Source: Nostoc sp. CHAB 5715 (GTDB lineage Bacteria; Cyanobacteriota; Cyanobacteriia; Cyanobacteriales; Nostocaceae). Taken from it: a stretch of DNA of 8,507 nt. Of this stretch, positions 1 through 5,801 are shown piece after piece (position 1 is the first letter of the stretch; each line of letters begins with the position of its first letter). Location of the stretch: positions 1-8,507 of the forward strand of contig NZ_JAIVFR010000230.1 of the NCBI RefSeq assembly GCF_020829685.1, written 5' to 3'. The position numbers and the translations under genes were made by a program. The notes under the pieces were generated by a model, which was given only the letters and a program-made list of their open reading frames with translations, was not told the origin of the DNA and did no database searches.

Positions 1-75
1 CCATTCTCCCGCTTGTTGTTTAAATGGAGAAAGCTGCCAACTCCAGCTAGTTTTTGCAAAAGTATCTGTCATAGT

Positions 76-278
76 GGGGAGGGGGGAGTGGGGAGTGGGG
101 AGTGGGGAATGGGGAATGGGGAATGGGGCAGGGAGCAGGGAGAAGATTTTTCCCCTCTGCCTCTTTCCAATGCCCAATGCCCAATGCCCAATGCCCAATG
201 CTCAATCCCCAATGCCCAATGCCCAATGCCCAATGCCCAATGCCCAATCCCCAATGCCCAATCCCCAATGCCCAATCC
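76..278. repeat. Paired heptamer arrays downstream of speA
   Basis: Positions 76-143 are a G-rich run of degenerate heptamers (GGGGAGT, then GGGGAAT). Positions 167-278 are a C-rich run (CCCAATG, some CCCCAAT). The two blocks are roughly complementary in opposite orientation, so the stretch can fold back imperfectly around the pyrimidine-rich segment near 150-166. The C-rich block abuts the speA stop codon directly, so speA has no separate classical terminator here. Such heptamer arrays (STRR) are known from heterocystous cyanobacteria. Reading frames across this stretch are by-products of a repeat whose length is not a multiple of three and are not treated as genes. Confidence 0.9.
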
Positions 279-2293
279 TAACTATTTAGATACGTATATC
301 TTCTGAGACTCTGTTCGTAGGTTTGTAGGAGTCGCTGAGATTCTGCTAGGGTAATGCGCTTTTCTTCTAATGCTTTCTCGCAACGCTGGCGAATGTTTTC
401 CACCATATCTTCGGAGTCATACTGGACATAGCTCACTACTTCGCTCATGGTGTCACCTTTGACAACGTGTTCAATCTGGTAGCCTTTGGGCGTCAATTGA
501 ATGTGAACAGCGTTGGTATCACCAAATAAGTTGTGCAAATTGCCCATGATTTCCTGGTAAGCTCCATTCAGGAACATTCCCAAATAATAGGGTTCTCCGG
601 GCTTGTAGGTGTGCAACTCTAATACCGATTTGACATCGCGCAGGTCTATAAAGCGGTCGATTTTACCATCACTGTCGCAGGTGAGGTCTGCTAAAATTCC
701 TCGCCGGATTGGTTCTTCATCCAAGCGGTGGATTGGCATGATCGGGAATAGCTGATCGATCGCCCAGCAATCTGGTGCTGATTGAAACACTGACATATTC
801 ACGTAGTAGATGGAAGCCATGATTTTTTCTAGGTCTTCCAGTTCATCGGGTACGTATTCTTGCTGTCTGGTGATCTTGAGAATTTTCTGACAACAAGCCC
901 AGTAGAGGCGTTCGGCTTTGGCTCGTTCTCTGAGGCGTAATATTCCTAAGTTGAAGCGACTGATGGCTTCTTCTTTGAATTGTGCAGCGTCGTGGTACAA
1001 TTCCTGGTAATTCTCTTGGTTAATGGATTGGTAGCTTTCCCAAAGATAATTAATAATTGGGGATTCTCCCTCTTGTGGTGGTTCTGGTGAATCGAGGGGG
1101 ACATCGCTAGTACTGAGAACATCAAAAATCAGCACCGACTGATGGGAAGCGATCGCCCGTCCACTTTCACTAATCAGTGTTGGTACAGGAATCTGCCGCT
1201 CTGCACAGGTATCTTTTAACTCTGCCACAATGTCGTTGGCATAGTTCTGCATGTTATAATTTTTCGATGCATAAAAGTTGGTTTGGGAGCCATCATAATC
1301 TACGCCCAAGCCGCCACCAACATCAAGGTATTTCATATCCGCCCCCAGCATCGACAATTCCACATAAATGCGGCTGGCTTCTTGGATGGCATCTTTAATC
1401 ACATTAATGGCAGAGATTTGTGAGCCGATGTGGAAGTGCATCAACTGCAAAGAATCGAGCAGGTTAGCTTCGCGTAACTTGTCAACAGCCTCGATTACTT
1501 CAGGCATTGTCAAACCAAATTTAGCGCGATCGCCACTGGAAGCTCCCCAACGTCCCATACCTTGAGTACTGAGTTTGGCACGAACACCTAATATCGGTTT
1601 AATACCTAACTGGCGATTGGCATCAATCACCAAATCTACCTCTTCAATTTGTTCTAAAACGATGATTGGTGTTTGCCCTAGTCTTTGGGCTAACATTGCC
1701 GTTTCAATGTATTCTCGGTCTTTGTAGCCGTTGCAAACTAACAATGCTCCTGGTGTATCCAAGACAGCCAGAGCAATCATTAATTCTGGCTTGGAACCGG
1801 CTTCTAAACCAAATTGATGAGGCTTGCCAAATTTCACTAAATCCTCAATCAAATGCCGCTCTTGGTTGCATTTGACGGGAAAGACGCCACGGTAGACACC
1901 CGGGTAATTGTAGCGGGCGATCGCTTTGGCAAAACAAGCATTCAAGCGCTCAATCCGGTCTTCCAAAATATCGGAAAAGCGAATCAACATGGGAAGTCCC
2001 AAGTTGCGCTGCTTCATGGCATTGACCAATTCAAACAAGTCAAGAGATCCCCCGCGATCGCCCTTGGGTGCGACGGTAACATGACCAGCAGCGCTAATGG
2101 AAAAATAAGGTTGTCCCCAACCTTCAATCCGGTATAAGGCTTCACTATCCTCAATTTTCCAAGAGCGAGGTAAATCTCCTGTGGTAGAACTAGGTGGTAA
2201 CAGCTTTTTTTGCTTATGATTTTTCACTTCTTTGTGTCCATTGGACGGTAGTTGTACCACCTCGTCAGATGTAGTAGTTGATTCAACACCCAT
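278..2293 (-). CDS. speA: Biosynthetic arginine decarboxylase
   Basis: This 671-residue protein is a PLP-dependent arginine decarboxylase that converts arginine to agmatine and CO2, the first step of the agmatine route to polyamines; it is expected to be cytosolic. Visible family motifs are FPVKCNQ with the PLP lysine at K141, GLEAGSKPEL at 162-171, HFHIGSQ at 286-292, the glycine-rich phosphate-binding DVGGGLGVDY from 324, SESGRA at 375-380, and the C-terminal CDSDGKID with the catalytic cysteine C539. Residues about 405-500 are the helical insertion typical of SpeA and absent from the shorter DAP-decarboxylase relatives. Length and motif order fit full-length SpeA. The ATG at 2293 is preceded by AGGAAG at good spacing. 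The first 40 residues are polar, low in complexity and probably variable. The gene is divergent from ndk; I see no convincing promoter in the gap. Confidence 0.97.
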   Translation of the reverse strand: MGVESTTTSDEVVQLPSNGHKEVKNHKQKKLLPPSSTTGDLPRSWKIEDSEALYRIEGWGQPYFSISAAGHVTVAPKGDRGGSLDLFELVNAMKQRNLGLPMLIRFSDILEDRIERLNACFAKAIARYNYPGVYRGVFPVKCNQERHLIEDLVKFGKPHQFGLEAGSKPELMIALAVLDTPGALLVCNGYKDREYIETAMLAQRLGQTPIIVLEQIEEVDLVIDANRQLGIKPILGVRAKLSTQGMGRWGASSGDRAKFGLTMPEVIEAVDKLREANLLDSLQLMHFHIGSQISAINVIKDAIQEASRIYVELSMLGADMKYLDVGGGLGVDYDGSQTNFYASKNYNMQNYANDIVAELKDTCAERQIPVPTLISESGRAIASHQSVLIFDVLSTSDVPLDSPEPPQEGESPIINYLWESYQSINQENYQELYHDAAQFKEEAISRFNLGILRLRERAKAERLYWACCQKILKITRQQEYVPDELEDLEKIMASIYYVNMSVFQSAPDCWAIDQLFPIMPIHRLDEEPIRRGILADLTCDSDGKIDRFIDLRDVKSVLELHTYKPGEPYYLGMFLNGAYQEIMGNLHNLFGDTNAVHIQLTPKGYQIEHVVKGDTMSEVVSYVQYDSEDMVENIRQRCEKALEEKRITLAESQRLLQTYEQSLRRYTYLNS

Positions 2294-2583
2294 TTCTTCC
2301 TAGCCTCTGTTTTTCGCCCACAATTTAACAATTTAACGCATTCATTTGGGAACGTATATGCACCCAAAGATAATTTCTGAGATAAACTCTGATTGGTCAT
2401 TGGTCATTAGTCATTGGTCATTAGTCATTGGTCATTAGTCATTGGTCATTGGTCATTAGTCATTGGTCATTAGTGGAAAACCCTTGGACTCAAGACAGAG
2501 GACGACAAAGGACAAAGGACAATTGACAAATGACAAATGACAATTGACAAAATAAAAAATTCATTAAGTTTTTGGAGATAGCT
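2294..2583. repeat. Divergent speA/ndk gap with two heptamer arrays
   Basis: This 290-base gap between divergent genes contains two arrays. Positions 2392-2474 repeat TTGGTCA/TTAGTCA heptamers about twelve times. Positions 2504-2552 repeat GACAAAG, then GACAAAT/GACAATT. The reverse complement of the second block (GTCATTT, GTCAATT) matches the first block except at variable bases, so the two can pair as a long imperfect hairpin. The second block ends about 30 bases before the ndk start, so any ndk promoter must lie within or upstream of the repeats. The speA-proximal 100 bases (2294-2391) are repeat-free and should hold the speA promoter, but I could not pick a clear -10/-35 pair. Confidence 0.85.
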
Positions 2584-3033
2584 TTGGAACGTACATTCTT
2601 AGCAATTAAGCCAGATGGAGTACAACGGGGATTAGTGGGGGAAATTATCCGTCGCTTTGAAACTAAAGGTTTTACCCTAGTTGGTTTAAAGTTTCTTAAA
2701 GTCAGTCGGGAATTGGCTGAACAACACTATGATGTTCACCGGGAACGTCCCTTTTTTCCTGGTCTAGTCGAATTTATCACTTCTAGCCCAGTAGTAGCGA
2801 TGGTATGGGAAGGTGATGGCGTTGTTACATCTGCCAGAAAGATTATTGGTGCGACGAACCCCTTAACATCAGAACCAGGAACGATTCGTGGCGATTTTGG
2901 CCTAGATATTGGTCGCAACTTAATCCACGGTTCTGATGCTCAAGAGACCGCGCAACGGGAAATAGCCCTATGGTTTAAGGATGAAGAATTAGTAAATTGG
3001 CAACCACACTTAACGCCTTGGTTGCACGAGTAA
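2584..3033 (+). CDS. ndk: Nucleoside diphosphate kinase
   Basis: The enzyme moves the gamma phosphate of ATP to other nucleoside diphosphates through a phosphohistidine, keeping NTP and dNTP pools balanced in the cytosol. From the chosen start the protein has 149 residues, the usual cyanobacterial length, and begins [12 protein letters not shown]. All active-site residues are present: K9, Y49, R85, T91, R102, N112 and the phosphorylated histidine H115 in NLIHGSD. The start is inferred to be TTG at 2584 because GGAG at 2574-2577 lies 6 bases upstream and the family starts here; an upstream in-frame TTG at 2572 would add four residues but overlaps that ribosome-binding site. There is no ATG near the N terminus. 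The gene converges on the TerC-type gene and is closely followed by a C-free repeat tract. Confidence 0.96.
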   Translation: MERTFLAIKPDGVQRGLVGEIIRRFETKGFTLVGLKFLKVSRELAEQHYDVHRERPFFPGLVEFITSSPVVAMVWEGDGVVTSARKIIGATNPLTSEPGTIRGDFGLDIGRNLIHGSDAQETAQREIALWFKDEELVNWQPHLTPWLHE

Positions 3034-3036
3034 AAA

Positions 3037-3203
3037 ATTAGGGAGTGGGGAGTGGGGAGTGGGGGGAGATGAGGGAGTGGGGAGTGGGGAGTGGGGGGAG
3101 ATGAGGGAGTGGGGGAGATGAGGGAGTGGGGGGAGATGAGGGAGTGGGGGGAGATGAGGGAAGTAAGTTCTTCCTCATCCCCCTCATCCCCCTCATCCCC
3201 CTC
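3037..3203. repeat. G-rich heptamer array and complementary block between convergent genes
   Basis: Positions 3037-3164 are built from GGGGAGT heptamers and GGGGGGAGATGAGGGAGT modules; 3174-3203 is the opposing block of CCCCCTCAT units. The plus strand has no cytosine from 3028 to 3169 (142 bases). The two blocks can fold back imperfectly around AAGTAAGTTCTTCC. Lying between the ndk and terC stops, this structure may serve as a shared transcription end, though no clean stem plus T-tract is visible. Runs of four to six G could form quadruplexes (inference). Confidence 0.88.
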
Positions 3204-3205
3204 AC

Positions 3206-3928
3206 TTACTTAGAGACTTCGCTCTTTTCTGGTTCTACTTGGGGTAATTCAGTGCCAACACGCTTGGAAAATCCCCAGCCTAAAATCAGGAAGATGGCAG
3301 CAATCATGATCCATTCTGGTGGAACTAAATTATCGTTCACCACTTTCAAAAACAAGCGCAAGCCTACCAACGCTACAGTTACATAGCCTGCGTCCTCTAG
3401 GTTTTCATATTCGTCTAGCCAACGGATAAACAATCCCGCCATGAATCGCAGCGTAATAATACCAATTGTTGCACCCGTCAGTACTAGCCATTTTTCTTGA
3501 GAAACTGCGATCGCAGTTGTCACGCTATCCAAAGAAAATGCCAAATCTGTAAATGCAATCACTGGTATCGCTTGCAATAATGAATCAAAACGGGGCCCGT
3601 GATGGTGATCGTCTTCACCTTCTTGAGAGGTAAAGTGTTGGAATACCAACCAAAGCAGATAAGCAGCGCCCAATAATTCAAATTGCCAGAATTGTTGCAC
3701 CCAAGTGGCAGTGAGAATCAGGGTGATTCGCAGCACATAAGCAACGACTAAACCAAAGTTCAAAGCTTTACGCTCAAGTTCTTTGTCTTCCAGCCCCCGA
3801 GCGATCGCAGCTAGGGCGATGGCATTGTCGGCAGATAACAGCGCCTCTAAAAGCACCAAGATCAGCAGAACTATAGGGGCTTCAATGCTGAAATGAAAGT
3901 CGAGGTAATCAAAAATTCGGTCTAGCAT
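3206..3928 (-). CDS. TerC/YkoY-family integral membrane protein
   Basis: This 240-residue hydrophobic protein belongs to the TerC superfamily, whose characterised bacterial members are linked to tellurite resistance and manganese efflux. The two family signatures are present: SADNAIALAAIARG from 32 with D34, and FTDLAFSLDSV at 126-136 with D128 and D134. These acidic membrane residues are thought to bind the metal. About seven hydrophobic segments lie near residues 17-42, 58-74, 84-97, 117-140, 147-169, 180-196 and 206-220. A cytosolic-type loop carries EDDHHH at 105-110, a possible metal-binding patch, followed after the last segment by a charged tail. No signal peptide is seen. GAG 9 bases before the ATG is a weak ribosome-binding site. 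A manganese-export role is an inference from the family; I give no gene symbol. Confidence 0.9.
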   Translation of the reverse strand: MLDRIFDYLDFHFSIEAPIVLLILVLLEALLSADNAIALAAIARGLEDKELERKALNFGLVVAYVLRITLILTATWVQQFWQFELLGAAYLLWLVFQHFTSQEGEDDHHHGPRFDSLLQAIPVIAFTDLAFSLDSVTTAIAVSQEKWLVLTGATIGIITLRFMAGLFIRWLDEYENLEDAGYVTVALVGLRLFLKVVNDNLVPPEWIMIAAIFLILGWGFSKRVGTELPQVEPEKSEVSK

Positions 3929-4148
3929 TCCGGGTTTCTCAAGCAGAAAAAATTAAAATTTGACAAGAACAGAGATTTTAATATTAAAAAGCGCAATAAA
4001 TTGCCACTCTAATTCAGCTTAACGTGGTTGTGGTGCATTTTGAAGAGGGTTAAATGTGTGCGATCGCCCTGCGAGTGGGGTAATTTGCGTATAAGTCAAT
4101 ACACCAAAAGTTTTAACATTTAGCTTAAGGCGATCGCAATGGACTGCT
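3929..4148. other. Intergenic region, no gene seen
   Basis: The 220 bases between the divergent TerC-type gene and the first toxin-antitoxin unit hold two HIP1 octamers (near 4060 and 4130) and AT-rich sequence near 3940-3990 that could hold the terC-side promoter. I found no open frame, RNA gene or repeat array, and no convincing -10/-35 pair. Confidence 0.5.
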
Positions 4149-4171
4149 GTCATTTCGCATCTAGAATTAGA
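4149..4171 (+). promoter_or_regulatory. Upstream half of parD leader with candidate -10
   Basis: This stretch matches 5499-5521 upstream of the DUF433 gene with about three mismatches. The candidate -10 here is TAGAAT (4162-4167), matching TATAAT in the second copy. The conserved leader resumes at 4278 after the 106-bp inverted-repeat element and runs through the first five codons of parD to 4316. The promoter assignment rests on conservation and the -10-like hexamer only. Confidence 0.5.
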
Positions 4172-4277
4172 ATATAGCAATCCTAAATCATTCGTGAAAA
4201 GTTAGATCCCCGACTTCTTAAAGAAGTCGGGGATCTGGACACTGAGAATTTTCACAAATCAGATAGGATTGCTATAT
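4172..4277. mobile_element. 106-bp inverted-repeat element (MITE-like) in the parD leader
   Basis: The ends are inverted repeats: ATATAGCAATCCTA at 4172-4185 matches the reverse complement of the right end at 4264-4277, and similarity continues imperfectly inward (GTGAAAA near 4194 against TTTTCAC near 4250). The centre, 4204-4236, is a near-perfect palindrome with 16-bp arms (AGATCCCCGACTTCTT) around one base. The equivalent leader at 5499-5564 runs straight through AGAATATGAG without the insert, so this is an insertion whose duplicated target is at most ATAT; a TA duplication is equally consistent. There is no coding capacity. It adds about 102 bases of hairpin between the presumed promoter and the parD start. 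Confidence 0.8.
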
Positions 4278-4302
4278 GAGAACAAAAATATGGTAAGAGT
4301 TT

Positions 4303-4572
4303 ATGAATATTTCCTTAACAACCGAGCTTGAGCAGTTCATTCAAAGTCAGGTTGCAAGCGGAAAGTACACCTCAAATGAGGAAGTGATTCTTGCAGGTAT
4401 TAGACTGTTGGAGGAACGGGAACGTATTTACAAGGGTCGGTTTGAGGAACTGCAAAGGGAAATTGCGATCGGGGTTGAGCAACTTGATTGCCAAGAACGA
4501 CTCGACGGTAGAGAAGTAATCGAGCAATTGCGTCAAAAGAACCAAGCTTTGAGAAAGACTCAGGCACAATAA
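4303..4572 (+). CDS. parD: ParD-like ribbon-helix-helix antitoxin
   Basis: The 89-residue protein starts MNISLTTELEQFIQSQVASG, a ribbon-helix-helix DNA-binding fold: beta strand at about 2-7, helices at about 8-20 and 24-38. The charged C-terminal half (about 40-85) is the part that would wrap the toxin. This is the usual CopG/ParD antitoxin of a ParDE module, which neutralises ParE, an inhibitor of gyrase, and represses its own operon. The stop overlaps the start of parE (TAATG), as expected for a coupled operon. The partner is truncated, so the antitoxin is probably an orphan. The ATG has no strong Shine-Dalgarno sequence (GTAAGAG upstream). Its leader and first five codons are shared with the DUF433 locus. 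Confidence 0.85.
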   Translation: MNISLTTELEQFIQSQVASGKYTSNEEVILAGIRLLEERERIYKGRFEELQREIAIGVEQLDCQERLDGREVIEQLRQKNQALRKTQAQ

Positions 4573-4730
4573 TGAGTTTATATTTTCTATCGCTTCAAGC
4601 TACCGAGGACTTACAAGAAATTAACGATTACCTGTTTGCTGGAAATCCAGATATCGCAGATAGAGCCATGTCCCGCAAGGAACTGAAGTTCCTTGCTAAT
4701 AGCGAAAGTCATCTAAAGATGACTAAATAA
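4572..4730 (+). pseudogene. parE: Truncated ParE/RelE-type toxin
   Basis: The frame opens with ATG overlapping the parD TAA and reads MSLYFLSLQATEDLQEINDY and on to about residue 32 (NPDIADRA), a good match to the N terminus of ParE toxins. From about 4665 the sequence becomes a repeat element that is also present, inverted, near 8297-8430, and the frame runs through it for 20 more codons to a TAA at 4728. ParE toxins are normally about 95-105 residues with functional residues in the C-terminal half, so this copy should be inactive. The missing part is not found downstream of the element in this window. Confidence 0.8.
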
Positions 4731-4882
4731 TCCGAAAAATCTTTAGTCTACTTTAGTAGACTTTAGCTATTAGCCTGAAACTTTAGTTCCAGGCGGGTGA
4801 GTCAAGCCGAAAGTTTTGCTATTTCTAGGCTTTTGTTGACACCAATGCACATTGCTAAACCCCTACGATAGATGTGGTTCAA
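4665..4882. mobile_element. Repeat element carrying a four-hairpin cassette, inserted in parE
   Basis: The segment matches, in inverted orientation, much of the element at 8199-8507: nearly identical over the hairpin cassette, then TTGACACCAATG and ACCCCTAC...AGATGTGGTTCAA near the right end. The cassette is at 4672-4797. Outer stem: CCCGC 4672-4676 with GCGGG 4793-4797. Inner stem: GCTAATAGC 4695-4703 with GCTATTAGC 4766-4774. Four hairpins, each with an 8-2-8 pattern, lie at 4677-4694, 4707-4724, 4745-4762 and 4775-4792. The left boundary falls inside parE, and the right boundary is cut within what would be the terminal repeat, so this copy is incomplete at both ends compared with the one at 8199. 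No coding capacity. Confidence 0.75.
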
Positions 4883-4886
4883 GTAG

Positions 4887-4915
4887 GGTGCGTTGCGCCC
4901 TTGCGATAACGCACC
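4887..4915. repeat. GGTGCGTT hairpin 3' of small gene A
   Basis: GGTGCGTT (4887-4894) pairs with AACGCACC (4908-4915). A related hairpin sits at the same relative place after the paralogous gene (6317-6344). GTGCGTT/AACGCAC palindromes recur widely in cyanobacterial genomes. Position downstream of a minus-strand gene allows a 3'-end role, but no T-tract follows on that strand. Confidence 0.6.
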
Positions 4916-4954
4916 ATCTTGATATATCCTATTGCATTAAAATCTGACGGATTA

Positions 4955-5045
4955 CAGCTATTTTCAGGTAAATAGACCACGCGGTAGGGGTTTAGCATTG
5001 CTAAACCCCTACGATAGATGTGGTTCAAATACATGAAAACTGCTG
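4955..5045. mobile_element. 91-bp MITE with TA target duplication
   Basis: The ends CAGCTATTTTCAGGTA and its imperfect inverse TACATGAAAACTGCTG form terminal repeats that continue inward through AGACCAC/GTGGTTC. The centre is a perfect inverted repeat, GTAGGGGTTTAGC, 3 bases, then GCTAAACCCCTAC. TA flanks both ends (4953-4954 and 5046-5047). The paralogous site near 6381-6388 reads GACGGATTAAAATAC with a single TA, giving an empty-site comparison. A TA duplication is typical of IS630/mariner-type transposition, so an unseen transposase of that kind may have moved it (inference). It forms the altered 3' end of the small gene at 5025-5321. Confidence 0.85.
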
Positions 5046-5321
5046 TAAAATACTCATTACCTCGCTTGGGTTGGCGGTTGGTAGTAGCGGACTCCAATCG
5101 CCGATGCTGGGGTAGCCAATCACTTGCAGATAGTGAATTGTCCTAGTAACTGCTTTTGGAGAACCTATTAAAAGATGTTTAATCGGTTCTCTTTTTGGTA
5201 ATTGATTTTCAGAAGATTGATTCAGGATGGGTGTATTTAAGTTTTCGCCATCTAAGTACTGTTGTAATTCTGATTGGGCGAAGTTGTGATTTTTTACAAA
5301 CTTTTGTACTTGTGCCATCAT
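5025..5321 (-). CDS. Unidentified small protein A (MITE-altered C terminus)
   Basis: I do not recognise a named family. The 98-residue product has a variable polar N terminus (about 1-40) and a conserved core at 41-92, starting LPKREPIKHLLIGS and including TIHYLQVIGY, GDWSPL and EVMSIL. The core matches 44 of 52 residues of the paralogue at 6358-6642, which suggests it has been under selection. There is no signal peptide or membrane segment. The paralogue ends SILIRQILMQ, whereas here the 91-bp MITE replaces the end with QQFSCI and supplies the stop. GGGAGA lies 8 bases before the first ATG. The second ATG (5318) is the one conserved in the paralogue, so translation may begin there. It converges on the parDE remnant. 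Confidence 0.7.
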   Translation of the reverse strand: MMAQVQKFVKNHNFAQSELQQYLDGENLNTPILNQSSENQLPKREPIKHLLIGSPKAVTRTIHYLQVIGYPSIGDWSPLLPTANPSEVMSILQQFSCI

Positions 5322-5352
5322 TGTAATTGTCTCCCAGAATGGGGGTTTACAG

Positions 5353-5392
5353 AAAGGCGATCGCAGGCTCTTGGCGGAGGGCGATCGCCTTT
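5353..5392. promoter_or_regulatory. Conserved HIP1 hairpin in the leader of small gene A
   Basis: AAAGGCGATCGC (5353-5364) and GCGATCGCCTTT (5381-5392) are perfect 12-bp inverted arms, each holding a HIP1 octamer, around a 16-base loop (AGGCTCTTGGCGGAGG). The same arrangement with an identical loop lies at 6677-6716 before the paralogue. It lies between the presumed promoter and the ribosome-binding site, so it would be part of the 5' untranslated RNA. Confidence 0.7.
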
Positions 5393-5408
5393 CTTATTTG
5401 GATAATGT

Positions 5409-5424
5409 AGTATAATCTTATACT
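5409..5424 (-). promoter_or_regulatory. Palindromic -10/operator candidate for small gene A
   Basis: AGTATAATCTTATACT is a 7-2-7 palindrome. On the minus strand it contains TATACT, a plausible -10. The paralogue has AGTATAATTTTATACT at the same relative position while neighbouring sequence has diverged. A repressor site overlapping the -10 is an inference from the symmetry and the conservation. Confidence 0.5.
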
Positions 5425-5498
5425 TATAAATCCCTAAATAAAAAATAAATTAAAAGTCAAAAGTATTTATTTGTAGCTACAATTATTTTTTTGCCGTC

Positions 5499-5564
5499 GT
5501 TATTTGGCATCTATAATTAGAATATGAGAACAAAAATATGGTAATAATTTATGAATATTTCCTT
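5499..5564 (+). promoter_or_regulatory. Leader of the DUF433/DUF5615 operon, paralogous to the parD leader
   Basis: This sequence matches the parD leader (4149-4171 plus 4278-4316) with a handful of mismatches, without the 106-bp insertion. TATAAT at 5512-5517 is a consensus -10, and TTGCCG at 5491-5496 is a possible but closely spaced (15 bp) -35. The similarity runs through ATGAATATTTCCTTA, which are the first five codons of parD, and stops where the DUF433 gene begins. Confidence 0.65.
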
Positions 5565-5801
5565 ATGAATGACACACTTCTACAACGCATTACTCATAAT
5601 CCAGATATCTGCCACGGTAAACCCTGTATTCGAGGACTTCGTTATCCAGTTGAGTTAATTTTAGAACTACTCAGTTCTGGTATGACTAATGAGGAAATAT
5701 TGGCAGATTATGACGATTTAGAATATGAAGATATTCAGGCTGTCTTGCTGTTTGCTGCTCGACTTAGCCAAGTCAAAAGCATTCATCGAATTGCCTCATG
5801 A
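5565..5801 (+). CDS. DUF433 family antitoxin
   Basis: The 78-residue protein from the ATG at 5565 reads MNDTLLQRITHNPDICHGKP and contains the DUF433 hallmark GKPCIRGLRYPVE (about 18-30). A helix-turn-helix-like part follows (SSGMTNEEILADYDDLEYED, about 37-56), then IQAVLLFAARL. DUF433 proteins are typically the upstream partner of DUF5615 PIN-like proteins, as here, and are regarded as antitoxins. The stop overlaps the toxin ATG (ATGA), implying coupled translation. An in-frame ATG at 5538 would add nine codons inside the shared leader; I prefer 5565 because homology to the parD leader ends just there and family length fits. A five-codon frame (5551-5568, MNISL) ends in a TGA overlapping this start. 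The far end of a second DUF433 copy survives at 7676. Confidence 0.88.
   Translation: MNDTLLQRITHNPDICHGKPCIRGLRYPVELILELLSSGMTNEEILADYDDLEYEDIQAVLLFAARLSQVKSIHRIAS

Noticed and set aside
13..306. Frames on both strands reading MPNAQCP or GIGHWAL repeats
   Set aside because: Translation of heptamer arrays; the frames overlap the speA 3' end and have no gene features.
1177..2137. Plus-strand frames inside speA
   Set aside because: Shadows of the well-supported minus-strand arginine decarboxylase gene.
4879..5097. Minus-strand 72-residue frame
   Set aside because: It crosses the 91-bp MITE and the GGTGCGTT hairpin and lies within the 3' part of small gene A in another frame.
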